DNA from: Draconibacterium orientale
GTDB lineage: Bacteria > Bacteroidota > Bacteroidia > Bacteroidales > UBA1556
Reading direction: 5' to 3'
Length of the DNA stretch: 14,368 bases
NCBI GenBank assembly: GCA_022736595.1
Contig: DZDC01000057.1
Location: 1-14,368 of the forward strand
This document shows positions 5,990 through 11,933 of the stretch, piece after piece. A model generated the notes under the pieces. It made no database searches and was not told the DNA's origin. It was given only the letters and a program-made list of their open reading frames with translations. Position 1 is the stretch's first letter; the number at the start of each line of letters is the position of its first letter. The position numbers were made by a program, and so were the translations under genes.

Positions 5990-6979
5990 TCACTTCCAAT
6001 AAGCTTGCATTTTAGTACGATATGCGATGTAATTGGGCGTTTCGGTTATTGATTTGTCTCTGCGCTCTGCCAACGTCATCATCATTATACCAGGCTCATC
6101 TCCAAGTCGTTCAGCAAACTTAATAACCATGTCCATATTCTGCTTTGTGGCTTTACGGCTCATAAACAATGCTGCAGCGTAAATGACTGATGGTTCGGAT
6201 GGAATTGGAGCATTCAGTGGATCAAGCATCAAAGTATGTATCTGTTGTCTGATTGGTCTGAATCCCAAAAACTCAGTAGCAAATGCATCCCCAACAATAC
6301 CGCGATATGCATCAAATTCAAGGTGAGTTGGAAGATTACGATCAACCTTGCGGGCAAGTGCTGCAACTGTTCTTGGACTTGGGGTGTTTATCAAGTCATT
6401 TGTGGCTTTGAAATTGTGAAGCATTCCAGCTTTAAATTTGGTGAAAGCAATAACATCGATGTTCAAACCAGCGTCAATGGCCCACTCGCGCCATGCATCT
6501 TCATCAACGTCCAACTGAAAAATGCCACCTGTAAACCTGGATTTTACAGGTTCAAGCAAACCGTTTACACCGGCCTTGTCTTCACGCCTATTAGTGGCTG
6601 CAACAAAAGTGATGTGCTGAGAAATCTTTTTACCGTTGATTTCTCTGGCCAATAACAACTGCATCAATGCTGCCTGTACTGACATTGGAGCTTGACCAAT
6701 GTCATCAATGAAACAGACTGTCAAACGTGTGGCCTCAATCAATTTTCTTAATTCTCCATAAGCCAAAAATTCAGCCAAACCGTCAACAACTGCCGGCAAA
6801 CCTTTAGCATCTGTTGGATCCATGACAACCGGATGCATAACTATCGAGTCTGCTGCTGCTTTAGTACAAGCTTGAGTGACTACATCAGATTTGCCAACCC
6901 CTGGTGCTCCAGTGATCAAAACTGGTTCGCGGGCATCAATTGCGTCTGCTAAAATTACAGCCAAGTCTTTTGCGTTCAT
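5990..6979 (-). CDS. MoxR-type AAA+ ATPase, 329 aa
   Basis: ATG 6979 (MNAKDLAVILADAIDAREPV) is chosen because AAAAGGAG lies 8 nt upstream; an extension 16 codons longer would run into hairpin E3. Walker A is GAPGVGKS at 24-31, Walker B is LTVCFIDD at 86-93 (Asp-Asp rather than Asp-Glu), sensor 1 is AATN at 127-130, and SRF follows at 147-149. These fit the MoxR/AAA_5 group: hexameric ATPases that remodel or activate targets with VWA proteins. The DUF3150-like and VWA genes follow on the same strand, giving a complete three-gene module. Related RavA-ViaA-type systems are bacterial; phage versions are poorly understood. Confidence 0.9.
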   Translation of the reverse strand: MNAKDLAVILADAIDAREPVLITGAPGVGKSDVVTQACTKAAADSIVMHPVVMDPTDAKGLPAVVDGLAEFLAYGELRKLIEATRLTVCFIDDIGQAPMSVQAALMQLLLAREINGKKISQHITFVAATNRREDKAGVNGLLEPVKSRFTGGIFQLDVDEDAWREWAIDAGLNIDVIAFTKFKAGMLHNFKATNDLINTPSPRTVAALARKVDRNLPTHLEFDAYRGIVGDAFATEFLGFRPIRQQIHTLMLDPLNAPIPSEPSVIYAAALFMSRKATKQNMDMVIKFAERLGDEPGIMMMTLAERRDKSITETPNYIAYRTKMQAYWK

Positions 6980-7004
6980 GACGTTCTCCTTTTCTTGGGT
7001 TTGT

Positions 7005-7051
7005 GGTGATTCTATGAGACACCGCACTCATAATACGGTGTCTGAACAATC
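7005..7051 (-). ncRNA. Intercistronic hairpin E3 (after the 196-aa gene)
   Basis: The inner helix AGACACCG/CGGTGTCT (8 bp, 11-nt loop) lies between flanks GATTGTTC and GAATCACC that match E1 and E2, although the outer helix carries two mismatches here. It begins 7 nt after the TAG of the upstream gene and precedes the MoxR SD. The inner stem is unrelated in sequence to those of E1 and E2. Confidence 0.68.
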
Positions 7052-7058
7052 ATCCAAA

Positions 7059-7649
7059 CTATTCTGCTGCAAGTTTAGTTTCTGGTTCTGGAATGACGGT
7101 ATCAGTTTTGATCAAGCAATCATTAACGATGGTGTACAGATCCAAAGCAATCAGACCAGGAACCACAGTGGACTGATACCACTTTGCTTCTTTGATGTTA
7201 GTTGGTTTGTTGTTGGCTTTCATGAAAAGTTTGTCCGCAACGGTCAGCAGTTTTTCAAGGTTGGTTTCACCTGACTTGACTGCGTCAGCGAATGCATTAG
7301 CGCGAGTGTACTTTACTTCAGACTTGGTTTTGGCTGTAGTTTTGACAACCTTGCCTTTTTCATCCTTGACCACTGGAGCTGGTTTCAAAGGAATGAGAAC
7401 ACCCAAAGCGGTGAATACTGCTTTGGCATCGTCATCAAAAGGTACAAAGTTTTCATCGTTGTCATCGAATTCAAAGTCACTTGCTTCCAGCTGCGCACCA
7501 TTGTTAACAATGGTGGCTTTCAGTTGTTCGTCAGTCAAACCGTTTTTAGTTGCGGCTTTGAGGTTGATCATCTCTTCGGGCTCATAACTGAAGATGACGT
7601 TCATTTGCTTGGCAGTGCTGATCATTTGAGTGCGGGTGATTGCGTCCAT
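7059..7649 (-). CDS. Acidic protein of unknown function, 196 aa
   Basis: Start placed at ATG 7649 (MDAITRTQMISTAKQMNVIF) because GAGGAGAACATC upstream mirrors the MoxR start (GGAGAACGTC). Translation could alternatively begin upstream at a TTG or by frameshift (see 7650-7770). Acidic residues 55-75 (FDDNDENFVPFDDD) precede a Lys-rich linker. The C-terminal half (AFADAVKSGETNLEKLLTVA, then EAKWYQS) looks like a helical domain. I do not recognise a family. It is the first large gene of the MoxR operon, ends in TAG, and is followed by hairpin E3. Confidence 0.78.
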   Translation of the reverse strand: MDAITRTQMISTAKQMNVIFSYEPEEMINLKAATKNGLTDEQLKATIVNNGAQLEASDFEFDDNDENFVPFDDDAKAVFTALGVLIPLKPAPVVKDEKGKVVKTTAKTKSEVKYTRANAFADAVKSGETNLEKLLTVADKLFMKANNKPTNIKEAKWYQSTVVPGLIALDLYTIVNDCLIKTDTVIPEPETKLAAE

Positions 7650-7770
7650 GATGTTCTCCTCATTGTTGTCTTCCAGGTTGATGATAATTTCTGCGGGCGG
7701 GTCAGGTGGTTGATTGTTCTTAGTTATTAACTCTTCATTGATGATGGCCAATTCTGTTTTTAGCGTTCAT
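7650..7770 (-). other. Leader ORF or frameshifted N-terminal extension before the 196-aa gene
   Basis: AAAGGAG precedes ATG 7770, whose frame (MNAKNRIGHHQ) stops after 11 codons at 7735. The TTG-initiated frame at 7751 reads on as AIINEELITKNNQPPDPPAE into the 196-aa gene. Removing one A from the 5-A run (plus 7757-7761) joins the two into one ORF beginning MNAKTELAIINEEL, resembling the MoxR start MNAKDLAVI. It could be a homopolymer error, a programmed slip or a short leader peptide. Confidence 0.45.
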
Positions 7771-7821
7771 TTTGTTTCTCCTTTAGTTGATGATGGTGAA
7801 CAATAACATCCCTGATTGCCT

Positions 7822-7905
7822 TTAGCGGAACAACTGCAAACCAAACATAAAGAACCATCCGGCAATAAGAATGCCAGACAGCCACAACTCAAATTTGCTG
7901 TACAT
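7822..7905 (-). CDS. 27-aa single-pass membrane peptide
   Basis: ATG 7905 to TAA 7822-7824, with GAAAGGAG about 9 nt upstream. The peptide starts MYSKFELWLSGI and continues through a hydrophobic helix rich in Leu, Ile, Phe and Trp, ending QLFR, consistent with one transmembrane helix with a basic C-terminus. A longer frame overlapping it on the same strand (7767-7970) lacks this SD and reads poorly, so I reject that. It sits between the 48-aa and 196-aa genes, preceded by hairpin E5. It may anchor the ATPase module or act as a small holin-like or regulatory peptide. Confidence 0.65.
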   Translation of the reverse strand: MYSKFELWLSGILIAGWFFMFGLQLFR

Positions 7906-7922
7906 GCGTGCAATCTCCTTTC

Positions 7923-7952
7923 AATGGTTGTTAGATTACCCCAACAACCATT
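7923..7952 (-). ncRNA. Intercistronic hairpin E5 (after the 48-aa gene)
   Basis: A perfect 10-bp stem AATGGTTGTT/AACAACCATT with a 10-nt loop overlaps the last base of the upstream stop (7952-7954) and is followed immediately by GAAAGGAG for the 27-aa peptide. It lacks the second helix of E1-E4 but reuses the TGGTTGTT flank sequence. Confidence 0.65.
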
Positions 7953-8098
7953 TAGTTCAGATAAAACCAACCAAATGAAACAGAATATCCTTTTGCCTTT
8001 AGCATTGCGTTTTCAAGGTTTGGTTCCACTGCGATCAAGTCGTGATCATCCACCAAAACCAAATATTGTCCACTTGCCGATATGCGGATTGTTGCCAT
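7952..8098 (-). CDS. Hypothetical 48-aa protein, first gene of the MoxR operon
   Basis: ATG 8098 follows GGAGGTGG. The product begins MATIRISASGQYLVLVDDHD and ends GWFYLN, with alternating beta-type hydrophobics, suggesting a small beta fold. No family recognised. It was too short for a routine length cut-off but has the strongest SD in the operon and a hairpin-bearing leader (E6). Downstream is hairpin E5 and then the 27-aa membrane peptide. Confidence 0.7.
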   Translation of the reverse strand: MATIRISASGQYLVLVDDHDLIAVEPNLENAMLKAKGYSVSFGWFYLN

Positions 8099-8114
8099 GA
8101 TCCACCTCCATTGG

Positions 8115-8183
8115 GTTTTGTACTACCAATTAGCCCGTCAACTTTGTATTTATTGGAGTTGACGGGCTTCAGATATTACAAAC
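8115..8183 (-). ncRNA. Leader hairpin E6 upstream of the operon's first gene
   Basis: A perfect 12-bp stem AGCCCGTCAACT/AGTTGACGGGCT (plus 8132-8143 and 8157-8168) with a 13-nt loop is enclosed by a second helix GTTTGTA/TACAAAAC with one bulge. The ATTGGTAGT right flank matches E4. No U tract follows on the minus strand. It lies 17 nt before the first ATG of the operon, in the 5' leader. Confidence 0.7.
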
Positions 8184-8392
8184 TTCCATTTTTATTGCTA
8201 TTGCTTGGCGTCACGTTCCGTTTATCCCAACGAAAATGGGAACCGTCAGTCTTTTGACTCGTAAATTTCATTAAATAGTGTATCTCGCGACAGTCTATTA
8301 ATGTAAAGTGTTTGTCTATTTGACTTCAAACCTTATAAACTTGGCTTATGCCCATTAAAACCAACAAATTACCAGGATTGGAGTCGTAAAGT

Positions 8393-8865
8393 CCAATTAA
8401 TCTGGATCAGAAGTGGAACGGGTCAGCGTCAGAGTGGATATAAAGGTGGTTTATAAAAGTAAATTGGTCTAAAACCTGTACCCCTTTGGAATTTGACGCG
8501 CCAATAGCGCCAATTTCCCACAGTTAGTGGGCGGGAATGGTCGGGATATTCAGTAAAGCCTAGAAGTTATTGGAGTGAAGGAGTGTCAAGTTTTCGGAAG
8601 TAGCCAATTCTTTGGCTTTCTTTGGCTCTTCGGCACTATCTTCCAGTAAAACCTGGACTAGTGAACCTATTCATTCGCGTATTTCCATTAAACTATGGAA
8701 CCGCTTACCATATTGTGACCTTGCCCCCACTAAATAGTGGTTTCAAGCCTCTTTTTGCCGGTAGTGCCCAGTAAAACTGGGACTTATTGCCTATTATCCG
8801 GTGGCTCTTGTGGCCGTTATTGGGTTTGTGCTACCCCTTTTGTTGGATTTCCACAGTATTGTGGA
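8393..8865. repeat. Array of short hairpins with a period of about 42 nt
   Basis: CC...GG units start at 8393, 8475, 8517, 8559, 8604, 8643, 8685, 8727, 8768, 8814 and 8851. Successive spacings from 8475 are 42, 42, 45, 39, 42, 42, 41, 46 and 37. The best stems are CCCAC/GTGGG (8517-8531), AGCCAA/TTGGCT (8602-8617), TCCAG/CTGGA (8642-8657), TTCCAT/ATGGAA (8683-8700), CCACTA/TAGTGG (8727-8740), CCCAG/CTGGG (8767-8781) and TCCACA/TGTGGA (8850-8865). Loops often contain TAAA. Stem bases differ but remain complementary. Intervening sequence is not conserved, so it is not a CRISPR array. Confidence 0.68.
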
Positions 8866-8932
8866 TTCGTGCTATATTGTCGTTTTTTCTTTGATTTATA
8901 CTCTTTTCCATTAGATAAGTAAAACCCATATT

Positions 8933-9421
8933 TTATCCACTATAACGGGATAAGATATCGTTTAAAGCCATTAAGTAATGGGTATAATTATTTTTTTCCA
9001 TTTATAAAAATAATTTTAAAGTGGATATAATTCCAAGATAATGTGGAATCTAGCAAATAGGCAAATAATGTAAAATCCAGGATTCCATCGGATATGGAAT
9101 TAAAGTGGTATCCAATATCAGTAGGTGCATTTGCTATCCGATATCGGATAGCAAATTAAATAAAATACCCATTTCTACATATCCGTTGTTCTATATAAGC
9201 TATTTTTATATATCTACGCATAGTAGAAGCCAGACTTATATATGCGACACGTTAAAAGCCACGATATTCGATAATGGGCAATATTGTGGATATATAAAAA
9301 TGTGATGAAATACTTATATATGAATAAACGAGTATATGGATAATGTACCATAAATAAAATTATATATATGGATAACAATGTATAGGTATATCTAAAATTG
9401 GATAAACCAATAATTGGATAT
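8933..9421. other. DnaA-box-like cluster in AT-rich DNA, candidate replication origin
   Basis: Motifs close to TTATCCACA (or its complement TGTGGATAA) occur at 8933-8941 (TTATCCACT), 9020-9028 (AGTGGATAT), 9285-9293 (TGTGGATAT), 9335-9343 and 9367-9375 (both TATGGATAA), 9397-9405 (ATTGGATAA) and 9413-9421 (ATTGGATAT). None is a perfect 9/9 match. The last four are spaced 32, 30 and 16 bp. An outlier lies at 8433-8441. Function is inferred. Confidence 0.45.
9129..9156. repeat. 28-bp perfect palindrome
   Basis: Two uninterrupted 14-bp arms meet with no spacer at 9142/9143; the left arm is ATTTGCTATCCGAT. It contains TATCC and GGATA, the same core as the nearby DnaA-box-like motifs. It could be a protein-binding operator, a cruciform or a terminus-type site. 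The symmetry does not continue outside it. Confidence 0.9.
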
Positions 9422-9547
9422 ATATGAATGACGATATAATAATGTCCATGAATGGGTACTATCGCCACCCGTTCTATTCGATATAGCAGAAGTTTCATGC
9501 ATAATGCAATCATCCAATATCACTTGATCAATGGTTTGATTGCCCCT

Positions 9548-9574
9548 AGATAACGCAATAATAGATAAGCAATC
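9548..9574. repeat. Direct repeat AGATAA(C)GCAAT, two copies
   Basis: AGATAACGCAAT and AGATAAGCAAT lie 15 bp start to start, differing by one inserted C. A short tandem iteron-like pair near the right end of the intergenic region; role unknown. Confidence 0.5.
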
Positions 9575-9725
9575 CTACACACCGGTATGGTGTTAGGACA
9601 CTCCACACCCCATACCTGGATATTACGCTAGGTATAGTCGTCATATGGAGAGTGGGGGGGTTGCCCACAAAATAGAATATGCAAATTTTAAAATGCAATA
9701 TAGGGGGGGGGTGCAATGCAAATAA

Positions 9726-9914
9726 TTATTTGGTGGGAAGTATGGATTTTAACGATGCGTAAAGATTTAACCACGCTATAGCAATACCAGGAATACGATT
9801 AGTATTATTTTCCCATTGACGCCATGTTGCATAAGGGGTATTTGCAAACTTTGCAGTTTCTGCCATAGTTAATCCAGTTTTTTCTCTCAATAGAGTTAGT
9901 GCATTTTTCTTCAT
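9726..9914 (-). CDS. Cro/XRE-like HTH regulator, 62 aa
   Basis: Starts MKKNALTLLREKTGLTMAET. Residues about 9-45 show a lambda-repressor-type helix-turn-helix (LREKTGLTMAETAKFANTPY, then TWRQWENNTNRIPG), the length of Cro-type phage regulators. An in-frame TGA upstream fixes ATG 9914 as the start; the SD is weak. It is transcribed away from the terminase small subunit gene, and two palindromic operators lie between them. Its own promoter has one operator between the -35 and -10 boxes, so autoregulation is likely. Probably controls the late or terminase region. Confidence 0.82.
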   Translation of the reverse strand: MKKNALTLLREKTGLTMAETAKFANTPYATWRQWENNTNRIPGIAIAWLNLYASLKSILPTK

Positions 9915-9927
9915 GCATATATCTCAT

Positions 9928-9978
9928 TTCTTCTTATTAAGAAACTTTCCCCACAGGTATACTTCTTAATAAGAAGAA
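9928..9978. promoter_or_regulatory. Paired operators in an inverted repeat between repressor and terminase
   Basis: The 13-bp palindromes TTCTTATTAAGAA (9931-9943) and TTCTTAATAAGAA (9963-9975) have centres 32 bp apart, about three helical turns. Together with 3 extra bases each they form a 16-bp perfect inverted repeat (9928-9943 with 9963-9978). This is the classic layout for cooperative dimers of the adjacent HTH protein. Confidence 0.75.
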
Positions 9979-9984
9979 AGTCAA
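9956..9984 (-). promoter_or_regulatory. Repressor promoter, TTGACT-17-TATACC
   Basis: On the minus strand TTGACT (plus 9979-9984) and TATACC (plus 9956-9961) are 17 bp apart, a sigma-70 layout. The right operator occupies the spacer, so binding would block RNA polymerase. Confidence 0.65.
9958..9963 (+). promoter_or_regulatory. Possible -10 (TATACT) for the terminase small subunit gene
   Basis: TATACT on the plus strand faces the terminase gene and overlaps the repressor -10 region. The -35 area (9935-9940) is poor and lies in the left operator, so the promoter, if real, is directly repressible. Confidence 0.4.
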
Positions 9985-10055
9985 TATTTTTTCTTTTATT
10001 TATGATATTTTTAGAATATAGTAGCAATACCATAAAACGAAAAGAGGTATTATGC

Positions 10056-10850
10056 ATGGCTAGAATTATAAATAATATTAATGCAGCTAGTGAGAAAAAA
10101 AAGAGAACCCCTGAAGGCGGAAGAATAAAATATGGTCAACCTATAGGAAGACATAAGCATACAGTTCCTAAAGTTGCGATAAGAACTATACCGACAAGAG
10201 TTAATAAATTGATTGTTAAAAAAGAACCTGGAAAAATAAGTCCAGAGGTATATGATCACCAACGATTTCCGCATATAGCTGAAACTTTATGCAGAGAATA
10301 CGGAATGGATAAACAACAATTAGCAGATATTTTTGGAGTTTCATATCCATGCATAAGTAAATGGTGTACAATGCATAAGGAATTTGCCGATGCAGTAAAA
10401 AGAGGTAGAGATGATTTTGACGGAATTAAAGTAGAAAATGCATTATTAAAACGTGCATTGGGTTATTCATATAAAGAAAGAACTATCAGAACGGTAAAAG
10501 TAAAAGCTAAAAATAAATATGACGATTTTGAAATCCTAATTCCAGCAGAAGAAATTGTTATTTCAGAAAAAGAGATGGCAGCAGATGTTCGGGCAATAAC
10601 TTTTTGGTTGACTAACCGTCAAAAAGAAAGATGGCAAATGATAACTACCGTCAATGCAAATATTAATGCCAAAACGGAACATGTCAAAAAAACTCTAAAT
10701 GTCACTGCAGATTTGAGCAAAATGGATGTGGGTCAATTAAAAGCATTGAAAGAAATGGTTGCATTGCAAGACGATGGAAAATCAATAGAAAGCGACCCAG
10801 AGATAGATATGATCCCGTTCTTAGAAACTGCCGCAACTTTAATAGAATAA
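10056..10850 (+). CDS. Terminase small subunit, 264 aa
   Basis: I use ATG 10056 (MARIINNINAASEKKKRTPE) because AGAGGT sits 6 nt upstream; an 18-codon longer version lacks an SD. The N-terminal ~75 residues are basic. A helix-turn-helix follows (QQLADIFGVSYPCISKWCTM, then EFADAVKRGRDDFD), the usual DNA-recognition domain of small terminases, and then ENALLKRALGYSYKERTIR, a common terminase small-subunit pattern. The C-terminal half is coiled or helical with an acidic end. Small terminase selects phage DNA for packaging and presents it to the large subunit. Unusually, the large subunit gene does not follow directly; an opposing cassette intervenes. Confidence 0.85.
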   Translation: MARIINNINAASEKKKRTPEGGRIKYGQPIGRHKHTVPKVAIRTIPTRVNKLIVKKEPGKISPEVYDHQRFPHIAETLCREYGMDKQQLADIFGVSYPCISKWCTMHKEFADAVKRGRDDFDGIKVENALLKRALGYSYKERTIRTVKVKAKNKYDDFEILIPAEEIVISEKEMAADVRAITFWLTNRQKERWQMITTVNANINAKTEHVKKTLNVTADLSKMDVGQLKALKEMVALQDDGKSIESDPEIDMIPFLETAATLIE

Positions 10851-10907
10851 AATAGAAATTAAGTGGGAAAACATTGCCGTAGAAGCATTTTTATTACGAA
10901 AGGGTAG

Positions 10908-10954
10908 ATAGCCTTTAGATTATTAGTTGTTAAACGGTCTAAGGGCTATTTTTA
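10908..10954 (+). terminator. Terminator after terminase small subunit
   Basis: ATAGCCTTTAGA (10908-10919) pairs with TCTAAGGGCTAT (10938-10949) with one G-U pair. An 18-nt loop and a TTTTT tail follow in the plus direction. It lies 57 nt after the small subunit stop and overlaps the stop of the opposing 48-aa gene. It would insulate the packaging gene from the opposing cassette. Confidence 0.75.
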
Positions 10955-11098
10955 AATAGATACTCCTATTTTCTTCAATTCAATAGTCATCCACGACGAA
11001 TAACCATAACTTTTCATTGCACGAAATACTTTAGCCACTACTGCTAATTTATATTCAATTGCTTCTTCCCAATCAACTTGTTTTAATTTTGTTTTCAT
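10952..11098 (-). CDS. Hypothetical 48-aa protein coupled to the HTH gene
   Basis: ATG 11098 overlaps the TGA of the upstream HTH gene (ATGA), and GGGAGAGAGAAG provides an SD. The product begins MKTKLKQVDWEEAIEYKLAV, is basic and helical, and ends KKIGVSI. Translational coupling to the HTH gene suggests a partner, but nothing identifies the role. Confidence 0.7.
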   Translation of the reverse strand: MKTKLKQVDWEEAIEYKLAVVAKVFRAMKSYGYSSWMTIELKKIGVSI

Positions 11099-11868
11099 TC
11101 TTCTCTCTCCCTGCATCTAGCTTCCATAACTCGTTCATCAGTGAATAAATTCCAATTTGAATCAGAACCACTATCCCGTAAAACGGGAGATGATAAAAAG
11201 TATTGCACTATTTTAAAAATACGGTTATCATCAAAATCAGACATATGTTCTTCTATGACAGACAAACCTTTTATCATTTGTTCATCCGCAACACTTGGAT
11301 GCTCTCCGTTTACGGACTCAAATTGATCAAAAAAATAAGCAGCTATTGATTCACTTCGTGTTTTAGCGGGTTGAGTTTTTATTTTGTTGAAAATTTTAAA
11401 AGATTTTATGGGAATTTTAACATCCGTCCCGCCGAGGGACGGCTTTATAGGCTTTATATGACTCTCTTTAATACTGACTCTCTTACTAGCACAAGTAAAA
11501 TTTACTTGTCTGGAGAAGTAAAATTTACTTCTCCATAATTTACAATTTTCAAATACCTCGTGCCATGCAAAGAAATATTTATTTCTAAAATGTTTTATAC
11601 GTTCAATACCAGTAGGCGCAATAACAATTAATAGTTTTGCATCCAATAAATTTGCTATTGATTTTGTTACAGCTGATAACGATACGCCGCATTCGGTAGC
11701 TATTTCCGACTGTTTAGGATAACATTGTCCATCATCACCAGCATATCTCATTAAACGACCATACACCAATTTATCCGTTGGAGTTATTGAAGTCAATTTT
11801 GAAATAGCGTCTGGTATAAAAGACCCTACAAAAATGCCCTTTGGATTAAACAAGTCTCCTATATTCAT
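11095..11868 (-). CDS. Winged-helix (HTH_36-like) protein, possible replication initiator, 257 aa
   Basis: Starts MNIGDLFNPKGIFVGSFIPD after TAGGAG. Residues about 25-85 (LTSITPTDKLVYGRLMRYAG, then QSEIATECGVSLSAVTKSIA and a following strand) match the HTH_36 winged-helix domain found in plasmid and phage replication initiators and some regulators. The rest is basic around residues 110-165, then an acidic, helical C-terminus. It lies between the two terminase genes on the opposite strand, with its own promoter and palindromic operator. Replication initiation is plausible given the origin-like region 1.5 kb away; transcriptional regulation is the alternative. Confidence 0.75.
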   Translation of the reverse strand: MNIGDLFNPKGIFVGSFIPDAISKLTSITPTDKLVYGRLMRYAGDDGQCYPKQSEIATECGVSLSAVTKSIANLLDAKLLIVIAPTGIERIKHFRNKYFFAWHEVFENCKLWRSKFYFSRQVNFTCASKRVSIKESHIKPIKPSLGGTDVKIPIKSFKIFNKIKTQPAKTRSESIAAYFFDQFESVNGEHPSVADEQMIKGLSVIEEHMSDFDDNRIFKIVQYFLSSPVLRDSGSDSNWNLFTDERVMEARCREREE

Positions 11869-11888
11869 TTAAAACTCCTATAAACGGC

Positions 11889-11932
11889 GAAAGCCAACCG
11901 ATAGATATGACGGTATCTATCGGTTGGCTTTC
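11889..11932. repeat. 19-bp perfect hairpin in the HTH gene leader
   Basis: A perfect 19-bp stem (11889-11907 with 11914-11932; left arm starts GAAAGCCAACCG) closes a 6-nt loop TGACGG. In minus-strand RNA it sits 9 nt before the SD of the HTH gene, so it could block ribosome access or act as an attenuator. A U-poor tail makes an ordinary terminator unlikely in either direction. Confidence 0.75.
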
Positions 11933-11933
11933 T

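Larger units (their letters stand above)
8184..9725. other. Hairpin-dense intergenic region, no convincing gene (candidate origin or leader RNA)
   Basis: About 1.5 kb without an ORF that has both a start site with SD and protein-like composition. It holds a periodic hairpin array (8393-8865), further hairpins (9030-9049, 9082-9100, 9259-9289, 9506-9543, 9574-9597, 9612-9635), a perfect palindrome, DnaA-box-like motifs and two G tracts. The right half becomes very AT-rich with runs of TATATA. I find no good promoter for the minus-strand operon here, so its start is unknown. Confidence 0.6.

Noticed and set aside
7767..7970. 67-codon minus-strand ORF starting MVLSELNGCWGN
   Set aside because: No SD; overlaps the better supported 27-aa and 48-aa genes in another frame and crosses hairpin E5.
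8584..8589. TTGACA on the minus strand as -35 of the MoxR operon
   Set aside because: No acceptable -10 at 16-18 bp downstream; too weak to call a promoter.
8393..8865. CRISPR array
   Set aside because: Repeat units differ in sequence and are only about 14 nt; only the pairing pattern is conserved, and no cas gene is visible.
8737..8922. Plus-strand ORF inside the hairpin array
   Set aside because: GTG start without SD and crosses several hairpins; composition unlike the real genes.
9214..9513. 99-codon minus-strand ORF rich in Tyr and Ile
   Set aside because: No SD at its start; composition is that expected from translating TATA-rich non-coding DNA.
8184..9725. tRNA genes in the hairpin-rich region
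   Set aside because: No T-arm motif or cloverleaf could be recognised by eye.
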